A stretch of 64,000 nt of DNA from Pseudomonas congelans (GTDB taxonomy: Bacteria; Pseudomonadota; Gammaproteobacteria; Pseudomonadales; Pseudomonadaceae), in the NCBI RefSeq assembly GCF_900103225.1, contig NZ_FNJH01000001.1:265178-329177 (forward strand), in the 5' to 3' direction. This document shows positions 1 to 8,900 of the stretch, piece by piece. Position 1 is the first letter of the stretch. Each line of letters starts with the position of its first letter. Made by a program: the position numbers and the translations under genes. A model generated the notes under the pieces. It did not search any database. It saw only the letters and a list, made by a program, of their open reading frames with translations, and was not told where the DNA came from.

Positions 1-443
1 TTCCTGTGTACTACGAGGTGTTTGAAAGCGGTGTCGAACTTCCGCATGTGTCAAGGGTACATACCTTAAGCGTGTCGAAACTCGAGGGTTTTCCTGTTGT
101 GCAGTGCGACAAGGTAACAGGCGGGCAGCTGAGTCTGGGCGGCATTGCCACTGGAGGAAAGGCCAGTTTCACACTCGCCAGGTGGTCATTCATGGGGCCT
201 GATCAGTTCGTCAGTATTGAAGTGCGTGGCACGGACAACGCCGGAACTCTGGTAGTGGTTCCGGTGGTGACGGGGTATCCAGTACCGGGAGAGGCTACCA
301 CTATCGCGGTCGGCCATATTTTCAAGGCGGACCTGCAACGCTTTAAAATCGGCGGTCTGCTCGAGGTCAGAGTCAGGGTGAGTTTCGATGCGAAACTCAC
401 CTGGCAGCGGTTTCCTTCCTTGACGCCGACCCTTTATCCCTGA
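1..443 (+). CDS. Ig-like repeat protein, C-terminal part (5' end outside window)
   Basis: The frame is open from the first bases, so the gene begins upstream of the window; the GTG at position 6 is probably an internal valine. The visible 147 or so residues resemble the last part of the 601-residue protein at 11350-13155: both have a PVVQ segment, an LSLG turn, a W-M strand pair, and a closing VRVSFD or IEVSFD strand before the end. That protein is built of Ig-like beta domains, so this is probably the end of a paralogue. Its stop lies 25 bp from the stop of the convergent fimbrial subunit gene. No signal for export can be judged because the N-terminus is missing. Function unknown; the kinship with the second protein is direct observation, the domain type is inference. 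Confidence 0.7.
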   Translation, partial: PVYYEVFESGVELPHVSRVHTLSVSKLEGFPVVQCDKVTGGQLSLGGIATGGKASFTLARWSFMGPDQFVSIEVRGTDNAGTLVVVPVVTGYPVPGEATTIAVGHIFKADLQRFKIGGLLEVRVRVSFDAKLTWQRFPSLTPTLYP

Positions 444-468
444 CGGTAAACACAGTTGTGCTGGCGGG

Positions 469-1602
469 TTACTTATAGGTCATGGTGAAACTCAACGCCC
501 CTTTGGCCAGGCCTGGCCGGATCGCACTGTTGGCATCGGTCTGATAGAAACGGGCGTGAAAGTTGAGCACGGTGTTGCCCGGACTGATTGCAGACAACGG
601 CACTTCAGTTAGCAGCTCCATCGGCGTGATGGCATCTGCTTTGAGGATCTGGATGCCTATGCCCTGGGCAGTAGAGTCGCTGGTCAGACTGAAAACACCG
701 CTATTAGTCGGTTCTACCGGCATTGATCCCTGAACGCCATCGAGCTGGATATGAGCGGTAGCGACGAAACCTGTGCCAGGGGCGGTATCGGTTTCGCAAT
801 TGCTCAGGGAAATGCTGAAAGGTACCGCCGTGGTGGTAAAGCCAGGGCCTGTGAAGTCCGCGCTGTCCCATTCCCCGAGCTGGACAGGATCGGCGCTCAC
901 CGCATTGGCACCGACGCTGCATTGGGCCTGGTGAACGGTGCCTGTCAGGCCGAAACTCATGATCTTGCCCAGCGGTGTAACACTGCCGCTCCACAGCTCG
1001 CCGCCATCCAGTAACTGCGGGCCGGAGGGGATAGGCCCGGTCTTTACCAGCGTGACCTCATGTCTCAGGTGCAGAATCCTCATAGCGCTTATCATTGGCC
1101 GATGATCGTGAATGCCAAGGTAGGGCACTGTCGGGTCGCCGTCCACAGGGATGAAACAGTTGTTGCACGGGCCACCGGGAGGGGGGGTGAGTGGAATGCC
1201 CAGTCTGGTCCGCACGCCGACGCCCGGGATATTGGTCTGTAATATCTTGCCGGTCACATCCTCCCCGTTGATCGGGTCTATCACGCCAGGAAACACGGGT
1301 ACCGTTGCAACTGCCCGGAACTCAAGCAGCGCGGTGCCGTCATTGATGCATGCCACCTCCAGGCCAGCTGGATCCGGTGTGATCGCGCTCATGTTGACGC
1401 TGCCGATTACCGAACCGATTTTTGCGTCCCTGGCGACATAAAGTGCACCGATGTCTCGACGAAAGTCTTTCATTCCCGGGGCTGTGCGCCAGTAGCATTC
1501 GTTGCTTGGATTTTGTTGGGGTTCACCGGCCATTGCGATGCTGAAATGGCTGGCGCCCAAGGCCATGAGACCATAGGCCAGGCATTGAGAAGCGGTGTTC
1601 AT
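469..1602 (-). CDS. Fimbrial minor subunit or tip adhesin, two-domain
   Basis: This 377-residue protein is the last gene of the fimbrial operon. Its N-terminus is a signal peptide ending near AMAGE. The C-terminal 150 residues look like a pilin domain: paired cysteines (QCSV and SNCE), and the final YK typical of subunits that bind chaperone and usher by donor-strand exchange. The N-terminal 200 residues hold separate cysteines, including a GPCNNCF motif, and may be a receptor-binding lectin-like domain as in FimH-type adhesins; that role is inferred from length and operon position. I chose ATG at 1602 because AGGAAAA lies 8 bp upstream. An alternative ATG at 1653 overlaps the usher stop as ATGA but has a weaker ribosome site. 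Confidence 0.75.
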   Translation of the reverse strand: MNTASQCLAYGLMALGASHFSIAMAGEPQQNPSNECYWRTAPGMKDFRRDIGALYVARDAKIGSVIGSVNMSAITPDPAGLEVACINDGTALLEFRAVATVPVFPGVIDPINGEDVTGKILQTNIPGVGVRTRLGIPLTPPPGGPCNNCFIPVDGDPTVPYLGIHDHRPMISAMRILHLRHEVTLVKTGPIPSGPQLLDGGELWSGSVTPLGKIMSFGLTGTVHQAQCSVGANAVSADPVQLGEWDSADFTGPGFTTTAVPFSISLSNCETDTAPGTGFVATAHIQLDGVQGSMPVEPTNSGVFSLTSDSTAQGIGIQILKADAITPMELLTEVPLSAISPGNTVLNFHARFYQTDANSAIRPGLAKGALSFTMTYK

Positions 1603-1649
1603 AAGCGTTTTCCTGATGGGACGGTAACGTGACTGCACCTTCACTGCCT

Positions 1650-4163
1650 TCATGGGTTGCACGTCAGTTCCTGCACTCGATAACCTTTGGCCACAGGCAT
1701 GCGGGCGGGGTCGATGTGCAGGCGGCATTGGGGGGCTGATTGATTGCCCCATCGCACGTTGAGGCTTTGCGGTTGCATGCCTGTGGACAGCAGAATCTGC
1801 CCGCCCTGGCCTGCGATACCCATGAGATTTCCATGTTCATCACTGACCTGCGCACCGAATGGCAGTGGCTGGCCATCGCTGGCCCGTGCGTTGATGATCA
1901 ATCGAGTGACCTCACGCGCGGCAAAGACGGTTTTGACCACAGCGCCGCGAGCCGGCACGACCTGAGTGCTGCCGTTGTCGATTTCCACTTCGGGGCCAAG
2001 TTGATCGGTCAGCAGGGCGATCTGGTTGTAACGATAAGGGCGCAGGTACGGGACAAGCGCGTAGCCCCGGTTGTCTGTCCTGACCCCGATCGCGTTAAAA
2101 ACGCCGACGTCCGGCGTATCCGGAACCTGAACCAATGCGATGGTATCGCCCAGGTTGGGGCCCAGTTCAACGCCATCGGCGTGCAGTAACACGGCACCGC
2201 TGGCGTTGACCGACGTGCTGCGGTAATTACTGCCCTGGGTCATCCCTGCGCCGATGCTGCCGAACGGGGCCTGATAGCTTGCCGCGATACCTGCGCTCTG
2301 TCGGCGGCCGTCTTCGTTGCTCAGGCTCGTACGATAACTCAGGCGATTGTCGTCCAGGCTTCCGCTGAGGCTGGCGCGTTGGCTGTGGCGGTCGCCACTT
2401 TTTTGCAAATCGAAGGTCGCATTGCTTGAGCGCCCGATGCTCAGAGGCATCGACACGCTAAGCCCCACTTGCATGTCGTTGCCACTGTTAAATGCATCGC
2501 TCAGCGACTGCGACGCATAGAAGTTGTAGGTAACGCCTGCATACCGGGTATTGGCGTTGAACTGGAACTGACGTTGCTCATGGTTGATGCCCCAGTAATC
2601 CTGCCGGGACAGCGTCAGGCTGACGCTGCTGCGGTCTCCGAGTCGTTGATGAAGGGAGGCTTCAAGGCGACTGCGGCGGCTGCCTTTGAACATCGTGCTG
2701 TCGCTGCGCTGGCGCAGTGTTTCGTTAAAGTCCCGATACCCTTGGGTGGAATAGCGATAACCGGCGAAGCGCAGGTGGGTCCGGGTCGCGAATGCCTTTC
2801 CGTACTTGAACGCGTAACTCATGCCTTGCACGCTAGCCTGGCCGGGTTTGTCGATTTGCGCATCCGAATGCGTCACGTCAAATGCCAATGCACCCAGCCC
2901 CCCCATGTCTCTGGATATCCCCAGGGCTGTGGCGCGGTAAATGTCGCTGGTCAGCAGGCCACCGTAGAGCGTCGAGCTCCAGCCGGTACCCACTGCCAGC
3001 GTGCCCTGCCATAGCCAGGGTTGTTCGGTTGCGTTGATGCCGTTATGGCGACCCATGGCTGCGCTGTATTTCCAGGCGCCTTCACGCAACAGGTTGCCAA
3101 GGGTGGAGTAGGGCTGGGTAAAGCGCCGGACCTGGCCATCGGCTTCGGTCAGCACGACTTCCAGTTCACCACTGCCTGCGGTAGTCAGGTCATCGATCTC
3201 GTAAGGGCCTGCGCTGACGTAGGTTGAATAGATCGGGAAACCGTTCTGCAGCACTTCCAGCTTGGCTCTGCTTTGCGCCACTCCGCGGATGACCGGCGCG
3301 TAGCCTTGCAGCGCATCGGGAAGCATTTCCTCGTCGGTGTTGATCAGCACGCCCTTGATCGGCAGGCTCGGGAAGACATTGCCGCCAGTGTGTGTTTCGC
3401 CAACCGTCAGGTTTGCATGAGTACCGGGAAGATCGCGTTGAGCATAGGCGTAGGCCCTTGTCCATTCACGCCTCCCTTCTTCATCATGGCGCACGCTTTG
3501 ATTACTTCGCAGCCGCCATTTGCCGAGGTTGATGCCGCTATTGAGGTACAGGTCCGCGCTGTTGCGTCGGCCCCTTTCAGCACCGGAAGTCTGTTGTGCC
3601 GAGGCCTGATAGCTGAAAAATGCTGCATTGATGCCGTAATCCCAGAGCGCCGGATCGACCTGGCCGGACGTGTCGCGGCGCATGGCGATCTGCGGAATGG
3701 AGATCGACAATTGCAGCCTGCCGCCGTCGAAATCGATCTGTGATCCCGGGACCAGCCCGAGCAAATCGACACACGAGGCGTCCAGCAATGCCGGATCGGC
3801 GAGGCCTTCAAGACGCAAGCCCATCTGCTCGAGCATTGCTCGGGAAAGGCACGGCAACAGCTGCTCGCCCCGCGGGTCGGTTTCGAAGCGCAGTTCCTGC
3901 TGGCCGAAGTAACGGCTGTTGATATGAATTTCTACCCAGTGGTTGCCAGGTGCGAGGTCCTGCGCATTGGCCAGCGTATCAAGTGCCTGGGCTGCCGCAT
4001 CGCTTGAATAACCCGGACCCTGGCGCAGGAAGCCGGACTGGAACGAAATGGCGGCCAGCGCGGGACTGGGATCCAGCATAAGCGCGCCGCTGCCATAAGC
4101 CAGCAACGAACGCATAAAACGCAGGCGCACTGGTATGAACCCGGATTCAGGTAATAGGGGCAT
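1650..4163 (-). CDS. Fimbrial outer-membrane usher protein (FimD/PapC family)
   Basis: An 837-residue usher, the usual length for the family. It forms the outer-membrane pore that receives chaperone-subunit complexes and assembles the fimbria. A signal sequence ends near ALA; it is followed by the periplasmic N-domain (ISFQSGFL, then the INSRYFGQQELRF strand), a long beta-barrel region with a plug, and a C-terminal domain with a cysteine pair (APQC and ELTC). The start is ATG 4163 with AGGA eight bases upstream; a TTG two codons earlier is too close to that site. It sits between the chaperone gene (31-bp gap) and the adhesin gene. Family assignment is firm; the fimbrial type and receptor are unknown. 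Confidence 0.93.
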   Translation of the reverse strand: MPLLPESGFIPVRLRFMRSLLAYGSGALMLDPSPALAAISFQSGFLRQGPGYSSDAAAQALDTLANAQDLAPGNHWVEIHINSRYFGQQELRFETDPRGEQLLPCLSRAMLEQMGLRLEGLADPALLDASCVDLLGLVPGSQIDFDGGRLQLSISIPQIAMRRDTSGQVDPALWDYGINAAFFSYQASAQQTSGAERGRRNSADLYLNSGINLGKWRLRSNQSVRHDEEGRREWTRAYAYAQRDLPGTHANLTVGETHTGGNVFPSLPIKGVLINTDEEMLPDALQGYAPVIRGVAQSRAKLEVLQNGFPIYSTYVSAGPYEIDDLTTAGSGELEVVLTEADGQVRRFTQPYSTLGNLLREGAWKYSAAMGRHNGINATEQPWLWQGTLAVGTGWSSTLYGGLLTSDIYRATALGISRDMGGLGALAFDVTHSDAQIDKPGQASVQGMSYAFKYGKAFATRTHLRFAGYRYSTQGYRDFNETLRQRSDSTMFKGSRRSRLEASLHQRLGDRSSVSLTLSRQDYWGINHEQRQFQFNANTRYAGVTYNFYASQSLSDAFNSGNDMQVGLSVSMPLSIGRSSNATFDLQKSGDRHSQRASLSGSLDDNRLSYRTSLSNEDGRRQSAGIAASYQAPFGSIGAGMTQGSNYRSTSVNASGAVLLHADGVELGPNLGDTIALVQVPDTPDVGVFNAIGVRTDNRGYALVPYLRPYRYNQIALLTDQLGPEVEIDNGSTQVVPARGAVVKTVFAAREVTRLIINARASDGQPLPFGAQVSDEHGNLMGIAGQGGQILLSTGMQPQSLNVRWGNQSAPQCRLHIDPARMPVAKGYRVQELTCNP

Positions 4164-4194
4164 GTTCAATGTCCTGGAATAAATCGACGCTGTC

Positions 4195-4956
4195 TTACGG
4201 GATCAGCCGGACCGGGAGGGTTAATGGCGTGCTGTAGCCGCCGTAGTCGTTGATCGCGGAAAACACCACCTGCGTGCCAGGCGATGCGCGCAGCTCGTTG
4301 AGTTCATAGGTCTGCGAGGTCATCGGGCCGAGCATCACGGGCTGGCTGATCTTTTCTGTCTTGCCGCCAGCGGTGACTTCCAGGCGAATGAAGGAGACGT
4401 GGAAGGGGGACGGGTTGGTGGCGGTCAGTTGCGTTTTGTCTGAGGTTCGTTCGATCGACCATTGCAGATCCTTCAGTCGTGCAGTGGGGTTGTCGGTCAA
4501 CCGGGCAGGGCGATAAAACATCTTGAGACGAGTGCGCAGAGCGATATTCAGCACGTTGCCTTGCGTGCTGTCGGCCTGAGGTATTTCCTGCACATTGAAA
4601 TAGAACAGTGATTCGCGGTCAGCAGGCAGATCATTGGGCAGGCCGTTGATCTGTACCTGTTGCTCCTTGCCGGGATTGAGGCGGAACAGGGTCGGCGATG
4701 GCGCGAACGGTACCAGCGTGGTGGCGTCGTCGGCCGATGTGTTGACCCATGTCTGAACCGCGAACGGCCTATCGCTGGGGTTTGAAATGATCACCGAGGT
4801 GCTGCGTTTGTCGCTGGCAAACACTACGCGAGTCGCGTTGACGGTCAATGCCGCTTGAGCTGCGGGCATGCAGGCGGTCAGCATGAACAACGTCATGCAG
4901 ATGCCGCGTGCACGCACGGCAGGAGCAGGAGCTTGCTTGCAGAGGGTGCCGAACAT
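4195..4956 (-). CDS. Periplasmic fimbrial chaperone (PapD/FimC family)
   Basis: A 253-residue protein with a signal peptide ending near AAQAA, then the two Ig-like domains of the PapD family. Family features seen are the TRVVF strand near the mature N-terminus, the SNPSDRPFAVQTWV segment, the FRLNPGKEQQVQI edge, the LFYFNVQEIP block and the K-rich LKMFYRP strand. It binds pilin subunits in the periplasm, supplies the missing beta strand and delivers them to the usher. It lies 107 bp downstream of the major pilin gene, with an inverted repeat in the gap, and 31 bp before the usher gene. Confidence 0.93.
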   Translation of the reverse strand: MFGTLCKQAPAPAVRARGICMTLFMLTACMPAAQAALTVNATRVVFASDKRSTSVIISNPSDRPFAVQTWVNTSADDATTLVPFAPSPTLFRLNPGKEQQVQINGLPNDLPADRESLFYFNVQEIPQADSTQGNVLNIALRTRLKMFYRPARLTDNPTARLKDLQWSIERTSDKTQLTATNPSPFHVSFIRLEVTAGGKTEKISQPVMLGPMTSQTYELNELRASPGTQVVFSAINDYGGYSTPLTLPVRLIP

Positions 4957-4970
4957 GAGAATTTACCTTG

Positions 4971-5001
4971 TGCATCCAGACCCCGTGGAGGCCTGGATGC
5001 A
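4971..5001 (-). promoter_or_regulatory. Intercistronic inverted repeat between pilin and chaperone genes
   Basis: TGCATCCAG at 4971-4979 is matched perfectly by CTGGATGCA at 4993-5001, with a 13-bp loop. There is no T run behind it on the minus strand, so it is unlikely to be a full terminator. In chaperone-usher operons a hairpin after the major subunit gene often protects the pilin transcript or reduces expression of the assembly genes; that role is inferred here. Confidence 0.5.
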
Positions 5002-5063
5002 TTGACGATGCTTTCGATAAGGGCGCGCGTGGCGCCACTACACGGCAAGCGAAAGGGGGAGTA

Positions 5064-5615
5064 TCAGTTGATGGCAACGACAAACTGCACGTCTGCCGAA
5101 GCAGCACCGGCAGTGACAGTCGTTGCGGTCGAGCGGTAGTAGGCGTTGAAAATCATGTCGGTCACCCCACCGGCGATCAGCTTGTAAGGCGCGGACTCTT
5201 CGCCAGGCTTGATGGGACTTCCCTTGTTGTCCTTGATCACGATGGCAACGCCTTTAGCGCCATCGGTACTCGATGCAACCCCGAAGTAGTCCCCGGAGGT
5301 GTCCGTAGCGCCGTTGAAGGTGACTTTTGCAAAGTCGTCGGTGCCGGTCAGGTTGCAGTTGCCCTTGTCATTCAAACGCAGGACGAAGGTTTTGCCACTG
5401 TATTCCTGGCCGACTGCGGTAAAGCGGGAGGCGTCGACGCTGCCCATTTTCACCTGACTGCCAATTGCGCCATCGCCAGGGTTGACGACTTCGATAGGGC
5501 ACGTGCTGCTGGTGATCTTGCCTTCGAAGTTGATAGTGCCAGTATTTGCAAGCGCCGAGGTGCCAGCCAGCGCAGCAGCCAGGGCAATGCCCAGTGCAGA
5601 GAAAGTTGTTTTCAC
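5064..5615 (-). CDS. Major type 1 fimbrial subunit (FimA-like pilin)
   Basis: A 183-residue pilin, first gene of the fimbrial operon. The N-terminus is a clear signal peptide with cleavage after ALA. The mature protein starts NTGTINFEGKI, has the conserved disulfide pair (SSTCPIEV and KGNCNLTG), and ends in alternating hydrophobic residues (ADVQFVVAIN), the strand captured by chaperone and usher. The start codon is GTG at 5615, with CAGG about ten bases upstream. It probably forms the fimbrial shaft and is expected to be the most highly expressed gene of the operon. Confidence 0.92.
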   Translation of the reverse strand: MKTTFSALGIALAAALAGTSALANTGTINFEGKITSSTCPIEVVNPGDGAIGSQVKMGSVDASRFTAVGQEYSGKTFVLRLNDKGNCNLTGTDDFAKVTFNGATDTSGDYFGVASSTDGAKGVAIVIKDNKGSPIKPGEESAPYKLIAGGVTDMIFNAYYRSTATTVTAGAASADVQFVVAIN

Positions 5616-5962
5616 GATAAATACCTGAGGGTGTTTTAAGTTACATATATTTTCAAGTTACACAGCGTGTATGTAACTATTGATGTCGTTCAATTGCTTT
5701 GTTTGTGTTAGCTGTCATGACGGGGCGGGAGTTTAGTGTGAAGTTACCTACAAATACAGGTGTCTTATGAGCTGGTTTTATGACTGATGTTGTAGGAAAT
5801 GTCTTATATGTTTTGGCGTAAATTCATATGCCATGCTTTTAACGTGATACGTTTTCAGGTGCCAGTGCCTGCATTTCATTGCGGGCCGCCCAAATGCGGA
5901 GCAGGCCGGAATAGCAGTCAGGCGAGGATGCGTCATCATCCTCACCTGACTGATGAGTGTGC
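5616..5962. promoter_or_regulatory. AT-rich upstream region of fimbrial operon with repeated AAGTTACA motif
   Basis: A 347-bp gap between the pilin start and the end of the minus-strand Rhs gene. It is visibly more AT-rich than its surroundings. AAGTTACA occurs at 5638-5645 and again at 5655-5662 (17 bp apart), its inverse ATGTAACT at 5671-5678, and a near copy AAGTTACC at 5741-5748. Such spaced copies look like binding sites of a transcription factor acting on the fimbrial promoter, although no regulator can be named. No coding region or clear Rhs terminator was recognised here. Confidence 0.4.
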
Positions 5963-8900
5963 TCAGCTTCTTATTACCCTGGTCACACGATGCTTGGCGA
6001 TAGCATTTAGCATGATTGCCGATGGCCCTTCAGCAGCGGCTGCCGCCTTTATTGCCTGACTGACAGGTTGGCCCTCCAGGCGCGCTCGAGTGGCCAGTTT
6101 TAATTCATCCAGCCCCCCCGCGTTCGCTGCCTGTGCCGGCGCGGTGGGGCGCAGATTTGCTTTGGCACCCGCCAGCATGGCGGGGTCAATAGCTTGACTC
6201 GCAATGGCACTGGTACTTGGTACGCTCGGTCCTGCGACCGCTACCGGGGCGCCTGAGAGAGAAGCTGCTGGAGACCTTGGAGAATAACGTGCTCGGGGGA
6301 TTAGGCCAGATGCGTCCGCCGCTAAGCCTGGTGATCCTGGCGGGCTGGGCGGTCTGGGCGCGCTAGGCGCGTGCAACATTTCCGCAAGAATCAGGTTTTT
6401 TACCCCCTTGTCGTTTACAGGCTTGCTCAACGCGCGCATCGCTGAACTTGCAGCGCCTGTGCCCAAGCCCACTCCAAAAGCAGCCACGCCTGTCCACAAG
6501 GCAATGCTTCCGGCTGTCTGATCACCATTGGTCGCGTTGACCGCACCTGCTGCAGTGGAAGCTGCCGTGAGCGCTGTCGTTGCAACCAGGGCGACGGTCG
6601 CTGATGTCGTTTCGGCCACTCCCAGGCCGATGAGTGGTATTGAAACAGGTGCCGCCAGACCCGCTGTCATCGCCAGCGATGCAACACCCACTACCGTAAA
6701 GAACGCACCGACTGCCACGCCTACCCAACCCATGACGCCACCGCCACCCGCCGACCCTGGATACAACTCGCCTTCATCCGGCCGCCGCAAGCGACCGCTT
6801 TGAACGCTGGCATCGTGGCCAGTGGGGTCGCGCAGGGCGATAGGGTTACCCAGGCAATAGGTGTAGGGATTGACGCCACCCGCTGCGAAAGGGCTCAGGG
6901 AGTCGGGGCTGTGAAAGCGCATAAGGACAGGGTTATAGGCCCGATAGCCTCTGCCCAGCAGATACCAACCGCTGGAGGCATCGCGTACTTCACCGTTAAA
7001 GCCCAGCGTGGTGAGCAGCGGTTCATCGCTGTGACGATTGCCATAGGCACTGTAAACGGCTGTTCTGAGGGTGTCTTGCTGACATTCGCCCAGCACGCTG
7101 TTGTTCGGATCGGTGAGCAGCAGCAGGGTTTCGTCCTCTTGGTTTTCGCATTGCTGCCCCAGGGATTGCTCGCCCAGATACAAGTAGTGCGTGCGCCGGT
7201 CTTCCTGCACGCTGCTGCTGAGTTGCTGGTCCTGATAAAAACGCAGGGTTTCGCTGTCACTGCCATGTCGCGACGTCACCAGGTGGTCATGGCTGTCGTA
7301 ACGGTATTCGCTGAGCGACCTGCCTGCAGTGTCCAGCACACCCAGCAGGCGGCTCTGGCTGTCGTAGCTCAAGGTATGTCCTTGCTCGTCGTTAAGCTGA
7401 TTGCCATTTTCGTCATAGCGGAATGTCGGATCCAGCATCGGCGTGATCAGATCTTTTCTGACCCTGGACGGGCGGTAGGTAACGCCCGACAACTGACAAG
7501 GGTCCTGCACGGCATAGGTGAAAAACGCCCGCTCAATCGTATCGTCGGCAAACGTGGTCGTGGCCAGAGTGATGTTGTCCAGCGAATCGAAGGTGAACAG
7601 CTGGCGAATAATCCCCCGCGGCTCTGTATCGACGGGATGCCAGGTTTCTCTGGGCAGCGTACTGCCTGAACATTCGTGCAAGGTCAGGCGGCCGCGAGCA
7701 TCATAGGTAAAGTTCTCCAGAAGCAGGCTTTCACTACCCTGTTGCAAATGCCGGCTTGCCAGCAAACCATCGGCTTGCCAGACCTGTTCAAGAATTCGCT
7801 CGGGCTGTTGATTCAGTGCCTGAGCCCTGAGCGTTTCCCGTCCCTGATGATCGTATTCGAAGCGGGTCGCAAGCGCCGTCCCTGCGGTCAGGTCGTGAGT
7901 GACAACGGAGCCGGGCCGGCTAAAATCGTCGTACGTGATCGAAGCCTTCAGCGTCCCTTGTTCGATACAGTCGAGCCTGCCGAAAGCATCGTAGTGGTAA
8001 AGCGTATCGAGCCCGGTGCTGGCACCTTCTTCAAGTTCTGTGCGCTTGAGCGGACGTTTTTGCAGGGAGGTCTGATAGCTGGTTTTCCAGGGTGTTCCCT
8101 GGTTGTCGATCCAGCTTTCGACTTGCAGACGGTTGAGCACGTCGTAATCGTAAGTGCGTGTGCCTTGATCATTATGAGCGCGGATCAAGCGTGCGCTCGT
8201 GGCGTCGTAATCGTATTCGGCGTTTTCGTCCGGCGCGATGCTGGTAAGCGCCTGATCAGTGAGTGCCAGGTTATACGTAAAGTTGATCGCTTCTCCCTTG
8301 GCGGTCGTGCGGGTCTTGACCTGTTTTCGGTCACCTTCATACGCGTAATTTTCCACGCGCGGACCGACGGTGCTGCTGGTGAGTCGCTGCAAACCGTCGA
8401 AGTTCTGTTTGCCTGCCAATGTTCTGGTCGTACCGTCGCTGTGAACCACCTCAAGCGTCGTCGCCAACTCGTCGCTGCTGTGCGTGGCGTAACTGCGATT
8501 GATCACGCTCTCGTCTGGCAGGGTGGTGGTAATCATGCGCGACCAGGCGTCGTAGCTGAACTGCGTGCTGTAGCCGGCTTCGTCAGTCTGACACGTGCAG
8601 CGACCCAGCCCGTCGTACTTGAATGACTGCGTGCCCGTGATCTTTTCACTGCCGTCCAGGCTGCTGATCTGTTGCGGTTTGCCGAACAGGTTCAGCCAGG
8701 TTTCGCTGCAGTTGCTGATTTTCGGGGTGTCGCTGCCACATTGTAACCAGCTGCGCTGGATTGGCCCGGCGTAGTCGTCACTGCCGATGGGGTTGAAATG
8801 TTGATGGTTTTGTACGCCGTCGTCTCCGGTTACCACACATTGTTGATTCCAGTCGTCATAGGTGAAGCGACGGTTGAGTATCAACGGTTCATGACCCAGG

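Noticed and set aside
704..3912. Many open frames on both strands within the usher and adhesin genes
   Set aside because: They are antisense or out-of-frame shadows of GC-rich genes, without ribosome sites or recognisable protein features.
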